The position numbers were made by a program, and so were the translations under genes. A DNA stretch of 64,000 bases. Origin: Ignavibacteriales bacterium (GTDB taxonomy: Bacteria; Bacteroidota; Ignavibacteria; Ignavibacteriales; SURF-24). This document shows, one piece after another, positions 8,701-20,200 of the stretch; position 1 is the stretch's first letter; the number at the start of each line of letters is the position of its first letter. The stretch spans positions 42,087-106,086 of the forward strand of contig JAPLFH010000015.1 of assembly GCA_026390815.1 (NCBI GenBank), given 5' to 3'. The notes below the pieces were generated by a model. That model saw nothing but the letters and a program-made list of their open reading frames with translations, did not search any database and was not told where the DNA came from.

Positions 8701-8805
8701 AACAAAACATAAAGGACCGCATAGAGAATTTTGCTACTATCTTTCAACAGTTGAGTTAGTTTATCATCTAAAACTCCAAGTTATTGGATTATAGTTGTAA
8801 TAATC

Positions 8806-11800
8806 ATGAAAAGCAAAATCTCTTTAATATTTTTACCATTCTTATTTACTATTCTTTGTGCTCAACAAGATTTTAAAGTAATATCTTCATCGAAAAATTC
8901 ATTGATCATTGAATATAAACCGCATTACGATTCATCTTACGTTCAAATTAACAATGAAAAATATCTTAAGTTAAGTTTAAAAATTGGCAACCAACAGTTG
9001 AATAGTGAACCTGGTTTGCCAGAAATACCTGTTAGGGTAATGACTGTTGGTGTACCTTCAGAAACCGGAAATACAATTCAAGTTATTGGATCTTCATATG
9101 TAGAAAAAAATGCAAAACTTTCGCCAGTTCCTAAAGCAATTATGGAAGATGGTTTGTTGTATTATTCTTATGATGTGAAGGAAAATTATTCTCAGAAGTC
9201 TGCAAGTGAATTAGTTAGTTTTAGTGATTTTGGTTTAACAAGAAATCTTCCTGTTCAATCAATCACTATTTCTCCAGTTCAATTTGAGCCTATACAATAT
9301 GTAATAAGATTATATACGAAAATTATTTTTAGGATAAACTTTGCAGCTTCAAAATCTGCTGCTAATGTTGGCACAGATGATTTTAATAAAGATGCAGTAA
9401 TAAATTATGGTGTAGCTAAAAATTGGCAGATTGAAACATCTTCATTATTAAAGAAACAAATTGTTAATAACAGTGTGCTATCTTCCGGAAAGTGGTATCG
9501 GTTTGAAACCCCGGATGAAGGAATTTATATAATTAACAAAACAACTCTGGCAGCAATTGGAATTGATCCTGCAACAGTGGACCCACGAACAATAAAAATT
9601 TATAATAACGGTGGCAAGGTTTTATCAGAAAATATTTTAACAGCTCGCCCACAGGATTTAGTTGAAAATGCAATTTTTGTTAATGGGGAATCTGACGGGA
9701 AATTTGATGATGGTGATTATATTCTTTTTTATGGCAGAGGAATAAATTTTTGGGAATATGATGCAACTACTAAAAAAGTTATTCGGTTTTATCATAATTA
9801 TTCCAGGCAAAATTATTATTGGATTACATATGGTGGTAATACCGGTAAAAGAATGGAATCCAAATCAAGTTTAAACTCCACACCGGACAATACACAACTA
9901 ACTACAGATGCTTATTACAGTTGGGAAGAAGATAAAGCAAAAATACTGCCTAGCGGCAGATTATATGTTGGAGATGAATTTACTGAGGTTCAAAGAGTGA
10001 GGCAATATCCAATTAAACTGGATGGTATTGTAAGCGGTTCAACAGTCTCTTATCGTTTCAATTTTGCCAACAGATCCGAACTGGATGTTCCATTAAAAAT
10101 TGATGAGAACGGAACAAATATTTATTTTGGAACTCTGTTTGGACTTGGTATAGGGAATCTTGAAAACGCAGAAGGATTACATGGAACTCAATTAACAATC
10201 AATACTTCTTTTCACGGGGCATTACCAGATGATAGAAGTTTGCTTAGGATGGATTATGAACCAACCCGTTCTCCTTCGATTGGATACTTGAATTATTATG
10301 AAATTTATTACAATAGGAATTTAACTGCTGCAAATAATGAATTACAATTTTATTCACAACCGACTCCCGGAATTACTGAGTATCATTTATCCGGATTTCC
10401 ATCAAGCGACATTAAAATTTTTGATATAACTAATTTTTCTGACGCGAAATTAATTTCTGAAACACACATTAGTGGAGGCGACTGCGTTTTTCAATCTTCT
10501 GAAGTTAATAATTCAATTAGCAAATATTTAGCAATTGGTAATTCAGTTTACAAAACACCAATCAATTTTACTTCAATTGATAATTCCAATTTGCATGGAA
10601 TTGCAGATGGAGCAAAGTTTATCATTATTACAAATAGCTTATTTAAAGAGCAAGCTGAAAGATACAAGGTTTATAAAGAATCAAATTCTCTTACAAAAAT
10701 GTCCACAGTTGTAGTGGAAGTGGATAAGATTTTTAATGAATTTTCCGGTGGTTTGCAGGATGTGAGCGCCATCCGTGATTTTATTAAATATGCATATGAT
10801 AACTGGAATATAAAACCGGAATATGTTCTTCTTTTTGGTGATGGCGATTATGATTATAAAAATGTTGAAGAGAAAAGTCAGAATTTTGTAATTCCTTATG
10901 AATCACTTGATTCTTTTAGCGCAATTGGTTCATATTGTTCAGACGATTTTTACGTGTACGTATCGGGTAACGACAGGAAAGTGGATTTAGCAATTGGAAG
11001 GCTGAATGTAACAACTGTATCAGAAGCCAAAGATATGGTTGATAAGATAATCCGTTACGAAACTCAATCAGAGTTTGGTTTATGGCGAAATCTTATTACG
11101 CTGGTGGCGGATGATGAGATTGGCGCAAAAAAAACTGATGAAAGTTCACTTCACACAGGTCAATCAGAATCTTTAAGTTCTTCCTACATTCCTTCATCTT
11201 ATGATCAAAAGAAAATTTATTTGACAGTTTATCCAACAGTTGAAACAGCAATTGGAAGAAGAAAACCTTCTGTTAATAAAGCTATAATAGAAGCTGCTAA
11301 TGAAGGGACTGTTATTATGAATTGGATAGGTCATGGTAATCCCGATGTTTGGGCTCACGAATATGTGTTTGAAAAGAGTGTTACTATTCCACAGATGCTA
11401 AGCGATAAATATTTCTTTTTAACAGCGGCTACTTGCGATTTTGGAAGGTATGATGTCCCTGGAATCCAAAGCTCCACAGAATTAATGATTCTTAAACCTG
11501 ATGGCGGTTCTATTGGTACTTTTAGTGCTGCGCGTACAGTTTACGCTCAAGATAATGCAGCCATCAACCAGGAGTTTTATTCAAATCTGTTCCGGAAAGA
11601 TTCCTTGAATCTCATCTCTACAATTGGTAAGGCTTATTACCTTACAAAACTTGAATATTTCGCAGGAATTTCTAATAATGATTTAAAATTTCATTTATTT
11701 GGTGATCCAACATTAAGATTATTGGTCCCGCAATTACCGTCAAAAGTTGATTCTATAAATGGATCTGCATTAACTTCTAAAATAAATATCAAAGCATTAT

Positions 11801-12795
11801 CAAATATCAAAATTGATGGAACTGTTAGAACTCCGCACGGGCAATTGGATAATAACTTTAATGGTGAGGCAGTAATAAGCGTTTATGATTCTGAAAGGTT
11901 AGTACTATTAACAAATATGCATAATTACCCGATGACTGTGCAGGGTGGTGTGATTTATAAAGGAAGAGTATCAGTAATCAACGGGAAATATTCAACTTCG
12001 TTCATAGTTCCTAAAGATATTTCCTACGAAAATAAATCTGGGAAAATTGTTGGTTATTTAAGTAATTCTTCAAGCGATGCAATTAGTTTTTCAGACAGTA
12101 TAATTGTTGGAGGTACTGATTACTCAATTACTGATGATAAAAAAGGACCAGAAATGGAAATTTCCTTTGATAATGCTGCATCTGAAAATTCTTATTTAGT
12201 AAATTCAGATTGCACTTTGTTGGTTAAGCTTAAAGATCAAACCGGACTTAATACAACCGGTAATGGTATTGGTCATACACTTTCTGGAATATTGAATGAG
12301 AATGAAAATGCACCATTGGATTTTACAAATTATTTTGTTGGAGATTTGAATGCTAATGGTAAATCAGGTTTTATCAAATATAACTTCTATGGATTGGATT
12401 TTGGTGATTATAAAATTCAGGTAAAAGCCTGGGATGTTTTTAATAATTATTCTTCTGCAGAAAAAACTTTTACAGTTGTAAATGGCAGCGACCTTGTATT
12501 AAGAGATGTTGTTAATTATCCAAATCCATTCAGATCAAACACAACGTTTACCTTTCAACACAATTTATCTCAACCTGTTAGTCTAAAAATAAAAGTTTAT
12601 ACAGTAGCTGGCAGATTAATTAAAGCATTGGAGGAATCAAATATTTCTGATAAATTTGTAAAGGTTGATTGGGATGGACGTGATGATGATGGAAACACAA
12701 TTTCTAATGGGGTTTACCTTTATAAACTTATTGTTAAAACTCTCGACGGAAAATTAAATAGAGAAGTGCTGGGTAAACTGGCGGTTATTAAATAG
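8806..12795 (+). CDS. porU: PorU-like T9SS sortase, gingipain (C25) family
   Basis: This 1329-residue protein has a signal peptide ending near LCAQQ, a long beta-rich N-terminal part and a C25 cysteine-peptidase domain. The catalytic His is in NWIGHGNPD (H843) and the Cys in TAATCDFG (C877). The end is a T9SS-type sorting/FlgD-like domain with YPNPF near residue 1243 and a final GVYLYKL strand. PorU removes the C-terminal signal of T9SS cargo at the cell surface and joins the cargo to a surface glycolipid. PorV follows 36 bases later, as in characterised systems. A large secreted C25 protease is the alternative, but the linkage to porV favours PorU. Confidence 0.88.
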   Translation: MKSKISLIFLPFLFTILCAQQDFKVISSSKNSLIIEYKPHYDSSYVQINNEKYLKLSLKIGNQQLNSEPGLPEIPVRVMTVGVPSETGNTIQVIGSSYVEKNAKLSPVPKAIMEDGLLYYSYDVKENYSQKSASELVSFSDFGLTRNLPVQSITISPVQFEPIQYVIRLYTKIIFRINFAASKSAANVGTDDFNKDAVINYGVAKNWQIETSSLLKKQIVNNSVLSSGKWYRFETPDEGIYIINKTTLAAIGIDPATVDPRTIKIYNNGGKVLSENILTARPQDLVENAIFVNGESDGKFDDGDYILFYGRGINFWEYDATTKKVIRFYHNYSRQNYYWITYGGNTGKRMESKSSLNSTPDNTQLTTDAYYSWEEDKAKILPSGRLYVGDEFTEVQRVRQYPIKLDGIVSGSTVSYRFNFANRSELDVPLKIDENGTNIYFGTLFGLGIGNLENAEGLHGTQLTINTSFHGALPDDRSLLRMDYEPTRSPSIGYLNYYEIYYNRNLTAANNELQFYSQPTPGITEYHLSGFPSSDIKIFDITNFSDAKLISETHISGGDCVFQSSEVNNSISKYLAIGNSVYKTPINFTSIDNSNLHGIADGAKFIIITNSLFKEQAERYKVYKESNSLTKMSTVVVEVDKIFNEFSGGLQDVSAIRDFIKYAYDNWNIKPEYVLLFGDGDYDYKNVEEKSQNFVIPYESLDSFSAIGSYCSDDFYVYVSGNDRKVDLAIGRLNVTTVSEAKDMVDKIIRYETQSEFGLWRNLITLVADDEIGAKKTDESSLHTGQSESLSSSYIPSSYDQKKIYLTVYPTVETAIGRRKPSVNKAIIEAANEGTVIMNWIGHGNPDVWAHEYVFEKSVTIPQMLSDKYFFLTAATCDFGRYDVPGIQSSTELMILKPDGGSIGTFSAARTVYAQDNAAINQEFYSNLFRKDSLNLISTIGKAYYLTKLEYFAGISNNDLKFHLFGDPTLRLLVPQLPSKVDSINGSALTSKINIKALSNIKIDGTVRTPHGQLDNNFNGEAVISVYDSERLVLLTNMHNYPMTVQGGVIYKGRVSVINGKYSTSFIVPKDISYENKSGKIVGYLSNSSSDAISFSDSIIVGGTDYSITDDKKGPEMEISFDNAASENSYLVNSDCTLLVKLKDQTGLNTTGNGIGHTLSGILNENENAPLDFTNYFVGDLNANGKSGFIKYNFYGLDFGDYKIQVKAWDVFNNYSSAEKTFTVVNGSDLVLRDVVNYPNPFRSNTTFTFQHNLSQPVSLKIKVYTVAGRLIKALEESNISDKFVKVDWDGRDDDGNTISNGVYLYKLIVKTLDGKLNREVLGKLAVIK

Positions 12796-12831
12796 TTAAT
12801 TTGTTATTTAGATTATTATTGGAGGATCGAT

Positions 12832-14043
12832 ATGAAAGTCTTATTAAGACTTGTTTTAGTTGGAATAATTGTAATTGGATTCAATAAAATTTCCTTTGCT
12901 CAAGGCGGAGAATCAGCAGTCCCATTTCTGCTTCTTGCCCCGGATTCAAAGTCTGGTGGATTAGGCGAATCGGGTGCTGGTTTAGCTGATAATTCTTCAG
13001 CAATTTTCTGGAATCCTGCTGGACTTGCTTTCCAGACAGGTACTGAATTGAGCATAACACATAGTAACTGGCTTCCTCAATTTAAGTTGGATTTGTTTTA
13101 CGATTATTTAACCTACAAGCAATATATGGAAGAAGTTGATGGTACAATTTCTGGCAGTATTACTTATATGAATTTTGGCGAATTCATTCAAACCGGGGAA
13201 ACAGGACCAGATGAAATTGGAAGGTTCAGATCTTTTGATGCTGCATTAACTCTTGGTTATGCAACAAAATTGCACCCAGACTGGGGACTTGGTTTAAACT
13301 TCAGAGTAATTCACAGCAGGCTTTCCGGAAAAATTAAAGTCGGCGAACAGCTTGGAGAAGGAAGTGCAACATCAGTTAGTTTTGATATTGGAGGAATGTG
13401 GAGACCATCAAGTTTAGTTATTCCATTTACTGATGAAGATCTTGGCAATCGATTTAGTATGGGAGTTAATTTAAGCAACATTGGACCCAAAATTTATTAC
13501 ATCAACAAAGCTCAGGCGGATCCAATCCCAACAAATTTTAGGTTAGGTTTTGCTTATAAAATTCTTGATGATGAATATAACTCCTTAATTTATACACTGG
13601 ACTTTAGCAAATTGCTGGTAAATAAAATTAAAACTAAAGTTGTTGGTGTGGGAGTAGATGGTAAAGATTCCACAATAACGATAGGCGATAGAGATGAGTT
13701 TTATAAAGCTATTTTTACAGCTTGGGGAGACCAGCCATTTAGTGAAGAACTTAGAGATATTATAACTTCGATGGGATTAGAATTTAATTATGGAAAGCCA
13801 GGTGATTTTCTTTTTGCTTTAAGAGCCGGTTATTTTTATGAAGATCCAGCTTATGGCAATAGAAAATTCATAACATTTGGTGCTGGTATCCGTTATGATT
13901 TGTATGGATTTGATTTCAGTTATCTAACTACTTCAGTTTTTAAAGGTGCAGAAAATCATCCTTTGAATGATACAATGCGATTTACTTTACTAATAGGCTG
14001 GGGCGCAACTGTACAACCAAAAGGATTACCACGCGGAATATAA
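12832..14043 (+). CDS. porV: T9SS outer-membrane protein PorV
   Basis: The 403-residue protein has a signal peptide ending near ISFAQ and the family opening PFLLLAPDSKSGGLGE, followed by a WNPAGLAF motif, all hallmarks of PorV (LptO). The remainder alternates like a FadL-type 14-strand outer-membrane barrel. PorV shuttles cargo from the T9SS translocon to the PorU sortase. It has a strong GGAGG site 7 bases before the ATG, which is uncommon in this window and suggests high translation. It sits between porU and the M6-like gene, 5 bases before the latter. Confidence 0.92.
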   Translation: MKVLLRLVLVGIIVIGFNKISFAQGGESAVPFLLLAPDSKSGGLGESGAGLADNSSAIFWNPAGLAFQTGTELSITHSNWLPQFKLDLFYDYLTYKQYMEEVDGTISGSITYMNFGEFIQTGETGPDEIGRFRSFDAALTLGYATKLHPDWGLGLNFRVIHSRLSGKIKVGEQLGEGSATSVSFDIGGMWRPSSLVIPFTDEDLGNRFSMGVNLSNIGPKIYYINKAQADPIPTNFRLGFAYKILDDEYNSLIYTLDFSKLLVNKIKTKVVGVGVDGKDSTITIGDRDEFYKAIFTAWGDQPFSEELRDIITSMGLEFNYGKPGDFLFALRAGYFYEDPAYGNRKFITFGAGIRYDLYGFDFSYLTTSVFKGAENHPLNDTMRFTLLIGWGATVQPKGLPRGI

Positions 14044-14048
14044 TAATT

Positions 14049-17000
14049 ATGCGATCACTCATTCTAACTTTTCTAATTTGTTTGGGCAGTTTATCTGCCC
14101 AAACATTTATTGGACGAATCAATCCTTTTCCGGAATCAGCACCATCTAAAATATCTTTTGGTGATACGCTAAAAATTTTAGCAGTAATGGCAGATTTCCA
14201 GGAAGATAAGGATGCAGCAACTTATGGAACTGGAAAATTCGGATCAATTTATTCTTCGGATTATGGAACAAAAATATTAGATCCTTTACCACACGATAAA
14301 AATTACTTTCAGAATCATTTAGAATTTGCAAAAAATTATTTTAGAAAAGTATCCAAAGGTAAAGTTACAATTGGATACGAAATGCTTCCGGATATTTTCA
14401 CTGTTTCCAAAACAATGAGAAATTATTCTCCACCAACTAATTCTGACGATTTATCAGCTTTGGGTAATTTCTCTAAAGAAATCTGGCAAATTGTTGCTGC
14501 TTCTAATCCTTCAATTAAATTTTCTGATTATAATATTTTCTTAATCTTCCATTCTGGTGTTGGAAGAGATATATCTTCCACCGGAAGTCTTGGTACTGAA
14601 AAAGATTTACCTTCAGTTTATCTTAGCGATAAAGCTTTAAAAAATATATTTAATGGTGATTTGACAGGACTTCCGCAAAACAAGGAAGGAAAATATAATA
14701 CAATGATCATCCCTGAAACTGAAAGCAGGGAGAGTACAAGTTTTGATATTAGTTCTCTACTTCAGCTTTCAATTAATGGATTGATCGTATCAAGCATTGC
14801 CAGCCATATTGGATTACCGGATTTGTTTGATACAAAAACAGGCTTAAGTGCTATTGGGCGCTTTGGGTTGATGGATGGACAATCAATCTTTACTTATTCC
14901 GGGGCATTCCCTCCGGAACCATCTGCCTGGGAAAAAATTTATTTGGGCTGGGAGCAACCGATTGAATCAGGTATTGACAGCAAATCAATTAGCATTGTAG
15001 CAAACCTTGCTGCAACATTAAACGATACTACCATTTTAAAAGTGCCAATCAACTCTACAGAATATTTTCTTGTGGAAAATAGAAACCGGGATGTAAATAA
15101 AGATGGCTCAAAGATTTCCTATGTTGTTGGTAATGAACTTAGAACAAAAATATTTCCAAATGATATGACGGGATTCTATAGCTGGAATATTGATTCCTTA
15201 AGTGGAGTAATTACTGATGTAGATGAATATGATTGGGCTTTGCCGGGTAGTGGTATTATTATCTGGCATATTGATGAAAATGTGATAAATGCAAATTTAG
15301 CTGATAACAAAATCAATATAGATAAATTTCATCGTGGAGTAGATGTAGAAGAAGCAGATGGAGTACAAGATATTGGTGAAAAATTTCAAACGATTTTTGG
15401 TTATGAAGTAATTGGAGAGGGAACCGAGCAGGATTTATGGTATAAAGGAAACAAAGCAAAACTTTATAAAAATAAGTTTACTAAAGACACACAGCCAAAC
15501 ACAAACTCATACTCAGGTGCAAATAGCTTAATTAGTTTTACAGAATTTTCTCCAATAAGCAACAGGATGAGTTTTAAGTTGAGTTGGGGGGATTCTCTAA
15601 TCAAACCGGTTATTAGCAGGCGATTACTTAATAATAATTCAATTATTGTTTCTGATGAGAGTAATCCAAGAATATATTCAATTTCCAATAATTACATTTT
15701 AGTTTTAGCAAATGACGGAAGTATTATAGATTCTGTTACTGTTGGATCTATTAATCTCAGCTACTCCGCATTGATTAATAATAATAATTCAAATATTATT
15801 TTATTTTCTTCATTCCAAAATTCAACGGGCAAAGGAATATTATCCATACTTGTTGATGATATTAAAAGTAATAAAAGAAGTTTATACAATCCGATAATTC
15901 AATCTTTTTCATCTCTACCTGTAATTAGAAATACCTCGGATGGAAATTATGAAGTGGTTTTAGGTACGGATAACGGCAAAGTATATTTTTATTCATTAGA
16001 AAGCTTGATTAGCAATCAGGTTCCAGTTCCAACAGATAGTTTAATTCTGGAACCATATTACAATATCTTTAGAATAGCAGCGGATAAAGATTTTTATTCT
16101 CTTTTATTATCGGACAATAGAGTGGAAGGATCTCCTTCATCAACTTTATATGAATCTTCGGGAAAATATTTTCTTTTAAATGGACAGGAAGGGGATTTAG
16201 TTTTGACTAAGGATAAATCAGGGAACTATCAAACAATAATTGGTCTTTATGAAGACAAATTTTATTTGATCCAAAATGGAAAGCAAACAACCACTTTTAA
16301 TTCGGCAACTTCACCTACAGGTAGTCGCAATGTTTTTTCAATGGGTGATTTATTAGGAGATGGAAATAATTATATTTTTTCCGTTAATAGCGGAAAGCTG
16401 GAAGCATTAAATTTAACCGGCGGGCAGGCAAACAATTTCCCATTTATTGATCCTCAAGGTATTGGCTTTGAAGGAACTCCGTTGATTGTTGATTTTGCAG
16501 GTGATAATAATTCAGAAATTATAACCTATACCCAGGACGGAAGAATCTTTGCAATTGATGGTGGAAGTGGGAAAGTAGTTAATGGTTTTCCAATTTCTGT
16601 AGGAGAATCTTTAAGTTCTACACCAGTATTTTTTAATGATAATGGTAAGGCATCACTTGCAGCTATAACTAACACCAATCATCTTTATGTTTGGAATATT
16701 AGTTTAGTTGCAGGAACACCATATTGGGCAAGTGAGAATGCGGATAATTTAAATTCTTCTTTCGTTCCAGCGGCAAGTTCTGCAAACGCTATTAATTCTT
16801 TCTTTCCAAAAGAAAGAGCTTACAACTGGCCTAATCCTGTTTATGAAGATGTTACAAACATAAGATATTTTGTTGGAGAAGATTCTAAAATAAATATTAA
16901 GATTTTTGATCTGGCTGGCGGCTTTGTAACTGAGTTGAATGATTTTGCCCGAGGTGGATTTGATAACGAAACAGTATGGAATGTTAAAGACATACAGAGC

Positions 17001-17084
17001 GGAGTATATTTTGCAAGAGTTGAAGCGTCAGGTTCATCCGGCAAAACAGAAAATAACATAATTAAAATTGCAGTCATCAAATAA
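14049..17084 (+). CDS. M6-type metalloprotease-like surface protein, zinc motif lost, T9SS cargo
   Basis: The 1011-residue protein has a signal peptide (ends near LSAQT), an N-terminal M6/immune-inhibitor-A-like region, FG-GAP-like repeats (about residues 755-880, e.g. DLLGDGNN) and a C-terminal T9SS sorting domain (WPNPV...GVYFARV). At the M6 active site, usually HExxHxxGLPDLxD, the sequence is SSIASHIGLPDLFD. The flanking GLPDLFD is kept, but the three zinc ligands/catalytic residues are S248, S249 and S252. It is therefore probably not a protease. Five bases separate it from porV, so it may be a structural or accessory part of the secretion/surface system. Confidence 0.85.
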   Translation: MRSLILTFLICLGSLSAQTFIGRINPFPESAPSKISFGDTLKILAVMADFQEDKDAATYGTGKFGSIYSSDYGTKILDPLPHDKNYFQNHLEFAKNYFRKVSKGKVTIGYEMLPDIFTVSKTMRNYSPPTNSDDLSALGNFSKEIWQIVAASNPSIKFSDYNIFLIFHSGVGRDISSTGSLGTEKDLPSVYLSDKALKNIFNGDLTGLPQNKEGKYNTMIIPETESRESTSFDISSLLQLSINGLIVSSIASHIGLPDLFDTKTGLSAIGRFGLMDGQSIFTYSGAFPPEPSAWEKIYLGWEQPIESGIDSKSISIVANLAATLNDTTILKVPINSTEYFLVENRNRDVNKDGSKISYVVGNELRTKIFPNDMTGFYSWNIDSLSGVITDVDEYDWALPGSGIIIWHIDENVINANLADNKINIDKFHRGVDVEEADGVQDIGEKFQTIFGYEVIGEGTEQDLWYKGNKAKLYKNKFTKDTQPNTNSYSGANSLISFTEFSPISNRMSFKLSWGDSLIKPVISRRLLNNNSIIVSDESNPRIYSISNNYILVLANDGSIIDSVTVGSINLSYSALINNNNSNIILFSSFQNSTGKGILSILVDDIKSNKRSLYNPIIQSFSSLPVIRNTSDGNYEVVLGTDNGKVYFYSLESLISNQVPVPTDSLILEPYYNIFRIAADKDFYSLLLSDNRVEGSPSSTLYESSGKYFLLNGQEGDLVLTKDKSGNYQTIIGLYEDKFYLIQNGKQTTTFNSATSPTGSRNVFSMGDLLGDGNNYIFSVNSGKLEALNLTGGQANNFPFIDPQGIGFEGTPLIVDFAGDNNSEIITYTQDGRIFAIDGGSGKVVNGFPISVGESLSSTPVFFNDNGKASLAAITNTNHLYVWNISLVAGTPYWASENADNLNSSFVPAASSANAINSFFPKERAYNWPNPVYEDVTNIRYFVGEDSKINIKIFDLAGGFVTELNDFARGGFDNETVWNVKDIQSGVYFARVEASGSSGKTENNIIKIAVIK

Positions 17085-17134
17085 TACATACATTTACAAA
17101 TTCCATCTGCACAAGATAAAATAATCTGTGTTAT

Positions 17135-17162
17135 AATTTTTATTTATCTACAAATAAAAATT
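17135..17162. repeat. AT-only perfect inverted repeat
   Basis: Eleven bases of A/T (17135-17145) pair perfectly with 17152-17162 around a six-base loop, between the M6-like gene and the next gene. It lacks GC pairs and could be a weak terminator or just AT-rich spacer. Confidence 0.4.
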
Positions 17163-17204
17163 GATGATACAGATTGAGCGGATAAACATCGATATAAAAC
17201 AAGT

Positions 17205-20200
17205 ATGAAAAAACTTTTATTCCTGATTCCCGGCATGATTTTTCTAATTAACCTAAAGTTGTTTTCGCAATTCACTGAGTTTCATCCAGAATTGAATTGG
17301 CAGACGATAAAAGGGAAGCACGTTGTGGTTCATTACCACGAGGAAGCTGAAAGATCTGCAAGGACAGTTTTGAAAATTGCTGAAGAAGTTTGGGGTCCGA
17401 TTACATCGCTTTATCAGTATGAACCTGAAACAGTTCACTTTGTTATAAAAGATATTGATGATTACTCTAATGGTGCTACTTATTTCTTCGATAACAAAAT
17501 TGAAATCTGGGCTTCAGCATTGGATTTTGATTTGCGTGGTTCGCATAACTGGTTGCGGAATGTTATCTCGCACGAATTTACTCACATGGTGCAGATTCAG
17601 TCATCGCTTAAAACTTCCCGCTCATTCCCGGCATTGTATCTTCAGTTTCTAAATTATGAAGACAAAAGAAGACCAGATATTCTTTACGGTTTCCCAAATG
17701 TTATTGCCTCTTTTCCTTTAGCGGGAATAAACGTTCCAGCTTGGTTTGCGGAAGGTACAGCCCAATATATGCGGAAGGAATTTAATTATGATAACTGGGA
17801 TACGCACCGCGATATGATTTTAAGAAGTTATTCCCTCGATGGGAATATGTTAACCTGGAATCAAATGGGTGTGTTTGATAAAACGAGTCTTGGTAATGAA
17901 TCAGTTTACAATTCTGGTTTTTCACTTACTCGCTATATAGCAGAAAAATACGGAGAAGATAAATTAAGACAAATCAGCAAAGCTCTTGGTAGCTTCGGTA
18001 ATTTCACCATCGATGCCGCTATTAAGGATGCAATTGGGAAAGACGGCAGGGAAGTTTATGATGAATGGAAAGATTATCTTACAAAAGATTATGAAAAGAA
18101 AATTTTTGATGTTAAAACAAATTTGGTAACTGGAGAAATGATTGGTAAAGAAGGATTTGGAAATTTCTATCCAGCTTTTTCATCCGATGGAAGCAAAATT
18201 ATTTATTGCTCGAATAAAACTAACGATTACTTCAGTCTATCTTCGCTTTATCTTTATGATCTGGTAACAAAAAAAGAGAAAATGATTACACCGGAAATTC
18301 GTTCAACATTAAGTTGGATCCCAAACATTAATAAAATTGTTTATGCCAAATTAAGTGAAGATAATCCTTCCTGGACGAACATTCATGATCTTTATTTCTA
18401 TGATCTTGATAAGGAAGATGAAACAAGATTGACCAAAGGGATGCGAACAAATCAACCATCTGTTTCTAAAGATGGTTCCAAAATAGTTTTTGTTTTCCAA
18501 AAGGATGGAACAACAAACATTGGAACGGTTGATATTGACGGTAAGAATTTTAAACGACTTACTTTTTTTGAAAACGGCGAACAAGTCTTTAATCCAAAAT
18601 TTTCTAATGATGACAAATTTATTGTATTCGATTATGCTTATACAAACGGACGCGATATTGCCAAAGTAAATCCAGATGGTTCTGGATTTGATTTTTTATT
18701 GCAATCAAAAACTGATGAACGAAATCCTGTTTTTGGAAAAGATGGAAAGCTTTATTATTCAAGCGATGAAACTGGCATATTTAATATTTACTCAATGGAT
18801 TTAATCACCAAAGAAAAACATCAACTTACAAATGTTATTGGCGGCGCGTATATGCCGGATGTTAATTCAAAAGGTGAAATTGTTTATTCCGGCTATACTT
18901 CTGAAGGATACAAAATATTTTTGCTCCCAACTGAAGAACAAGTTAAAGTTGATTCCTCAAAAAAATATCATTCAGTTGAAGAATCCGAATTATCAGTACA
19001 AAAGAAAAATAGTGATATTCAGAACTTCGATCTAAATGGACTTGTTAATTATAATGATAAAGAAATCCAGGATTACAAGAGTGAGAAATATTCCGGAGCA
19101 TTTACAAAGCTTACATTTTTTCCATTCATTCGATACGACAACTACAACACTTCCAATAAAGCTTACGAAAAAATAAAACCGGGACTTTACATTTCATCTA
19201 CAGATATGCTCGATAGATTTTCGTTGTTTGCAGGCGGCTCAATAAACTCACGTTGGGAGCGCGACCTTTTTCTAACATTCAATTATAGAAACAAACTACC
19301 ATTGCTTTTTAATATAGGAATCAAACCAGAACTATCTTTGGAAGTTTACAGCATTTCCAGGAAAGCAAGTGCGGATTTGCTTGATGGTGTTGATACAACC
19401 AGTACAGGTGTTGTGACATATGATCTTAAAATTCCAATCGATGTTACATATGATCTTTTTGAATTTGATATTGTTGCCAGCCATAGAATATTTAGCCGAG
19501 GAAACGATTTGGAGTTTAGGTTTATTTTCAGTCAGTACAAAAGCACTATTGGAAGTTTTGTATACAAAGATGTAGATCAAAATGCTCAATTATCCCAAAA
19601 ATTTATTGATACGTATTTAATTGGTCGGAATTTCCAGGCAAAGTACAAACATACTGCCTGGCTTCCTTACGTTGATGATGATATAAATCCTGTAGGTAGA
19701 GAAGTTGAATTGCAGTATAACTATGAGATGAATAATTTTAATCCCAATAGTAATTATGAGATTAAAGATGGAGTAATAAAATCCATTTATGATAAATATA
19801 ATTTCCATCGCCTGGAATTGAATTGGAAAGAAAATGTTCAGTTATGGAAAGGACACACAATTGCTGCACGTTTTAGGGCTGGTTCAATTTTAGGTAAAAC
19901 AATGCCAGACTTTTTTGATTATTATCTTGGCGGTTTAATTGGAATGAAATCGTATCCGTTTTATTCAATCAACGGAAATAGAGTTGGATGGTTAAATTTA
20001 ACTTACAGGTTCCCACTTTTCAAAAATATTGATTATAAGTTCGGAATGTTTTATTTGGATAAAATATTTCTTTCAGTATATGGAGATTTGGGAAATGCAT
20101 GGAATGAGAAAATGCCAAGTTTAAATACATTTAAAAAAGGTGCTGGTGCAGAAGTTCGTTTCAAGCTAAATTCCTTTTATTTGTTTCCAACAAGTGTATT

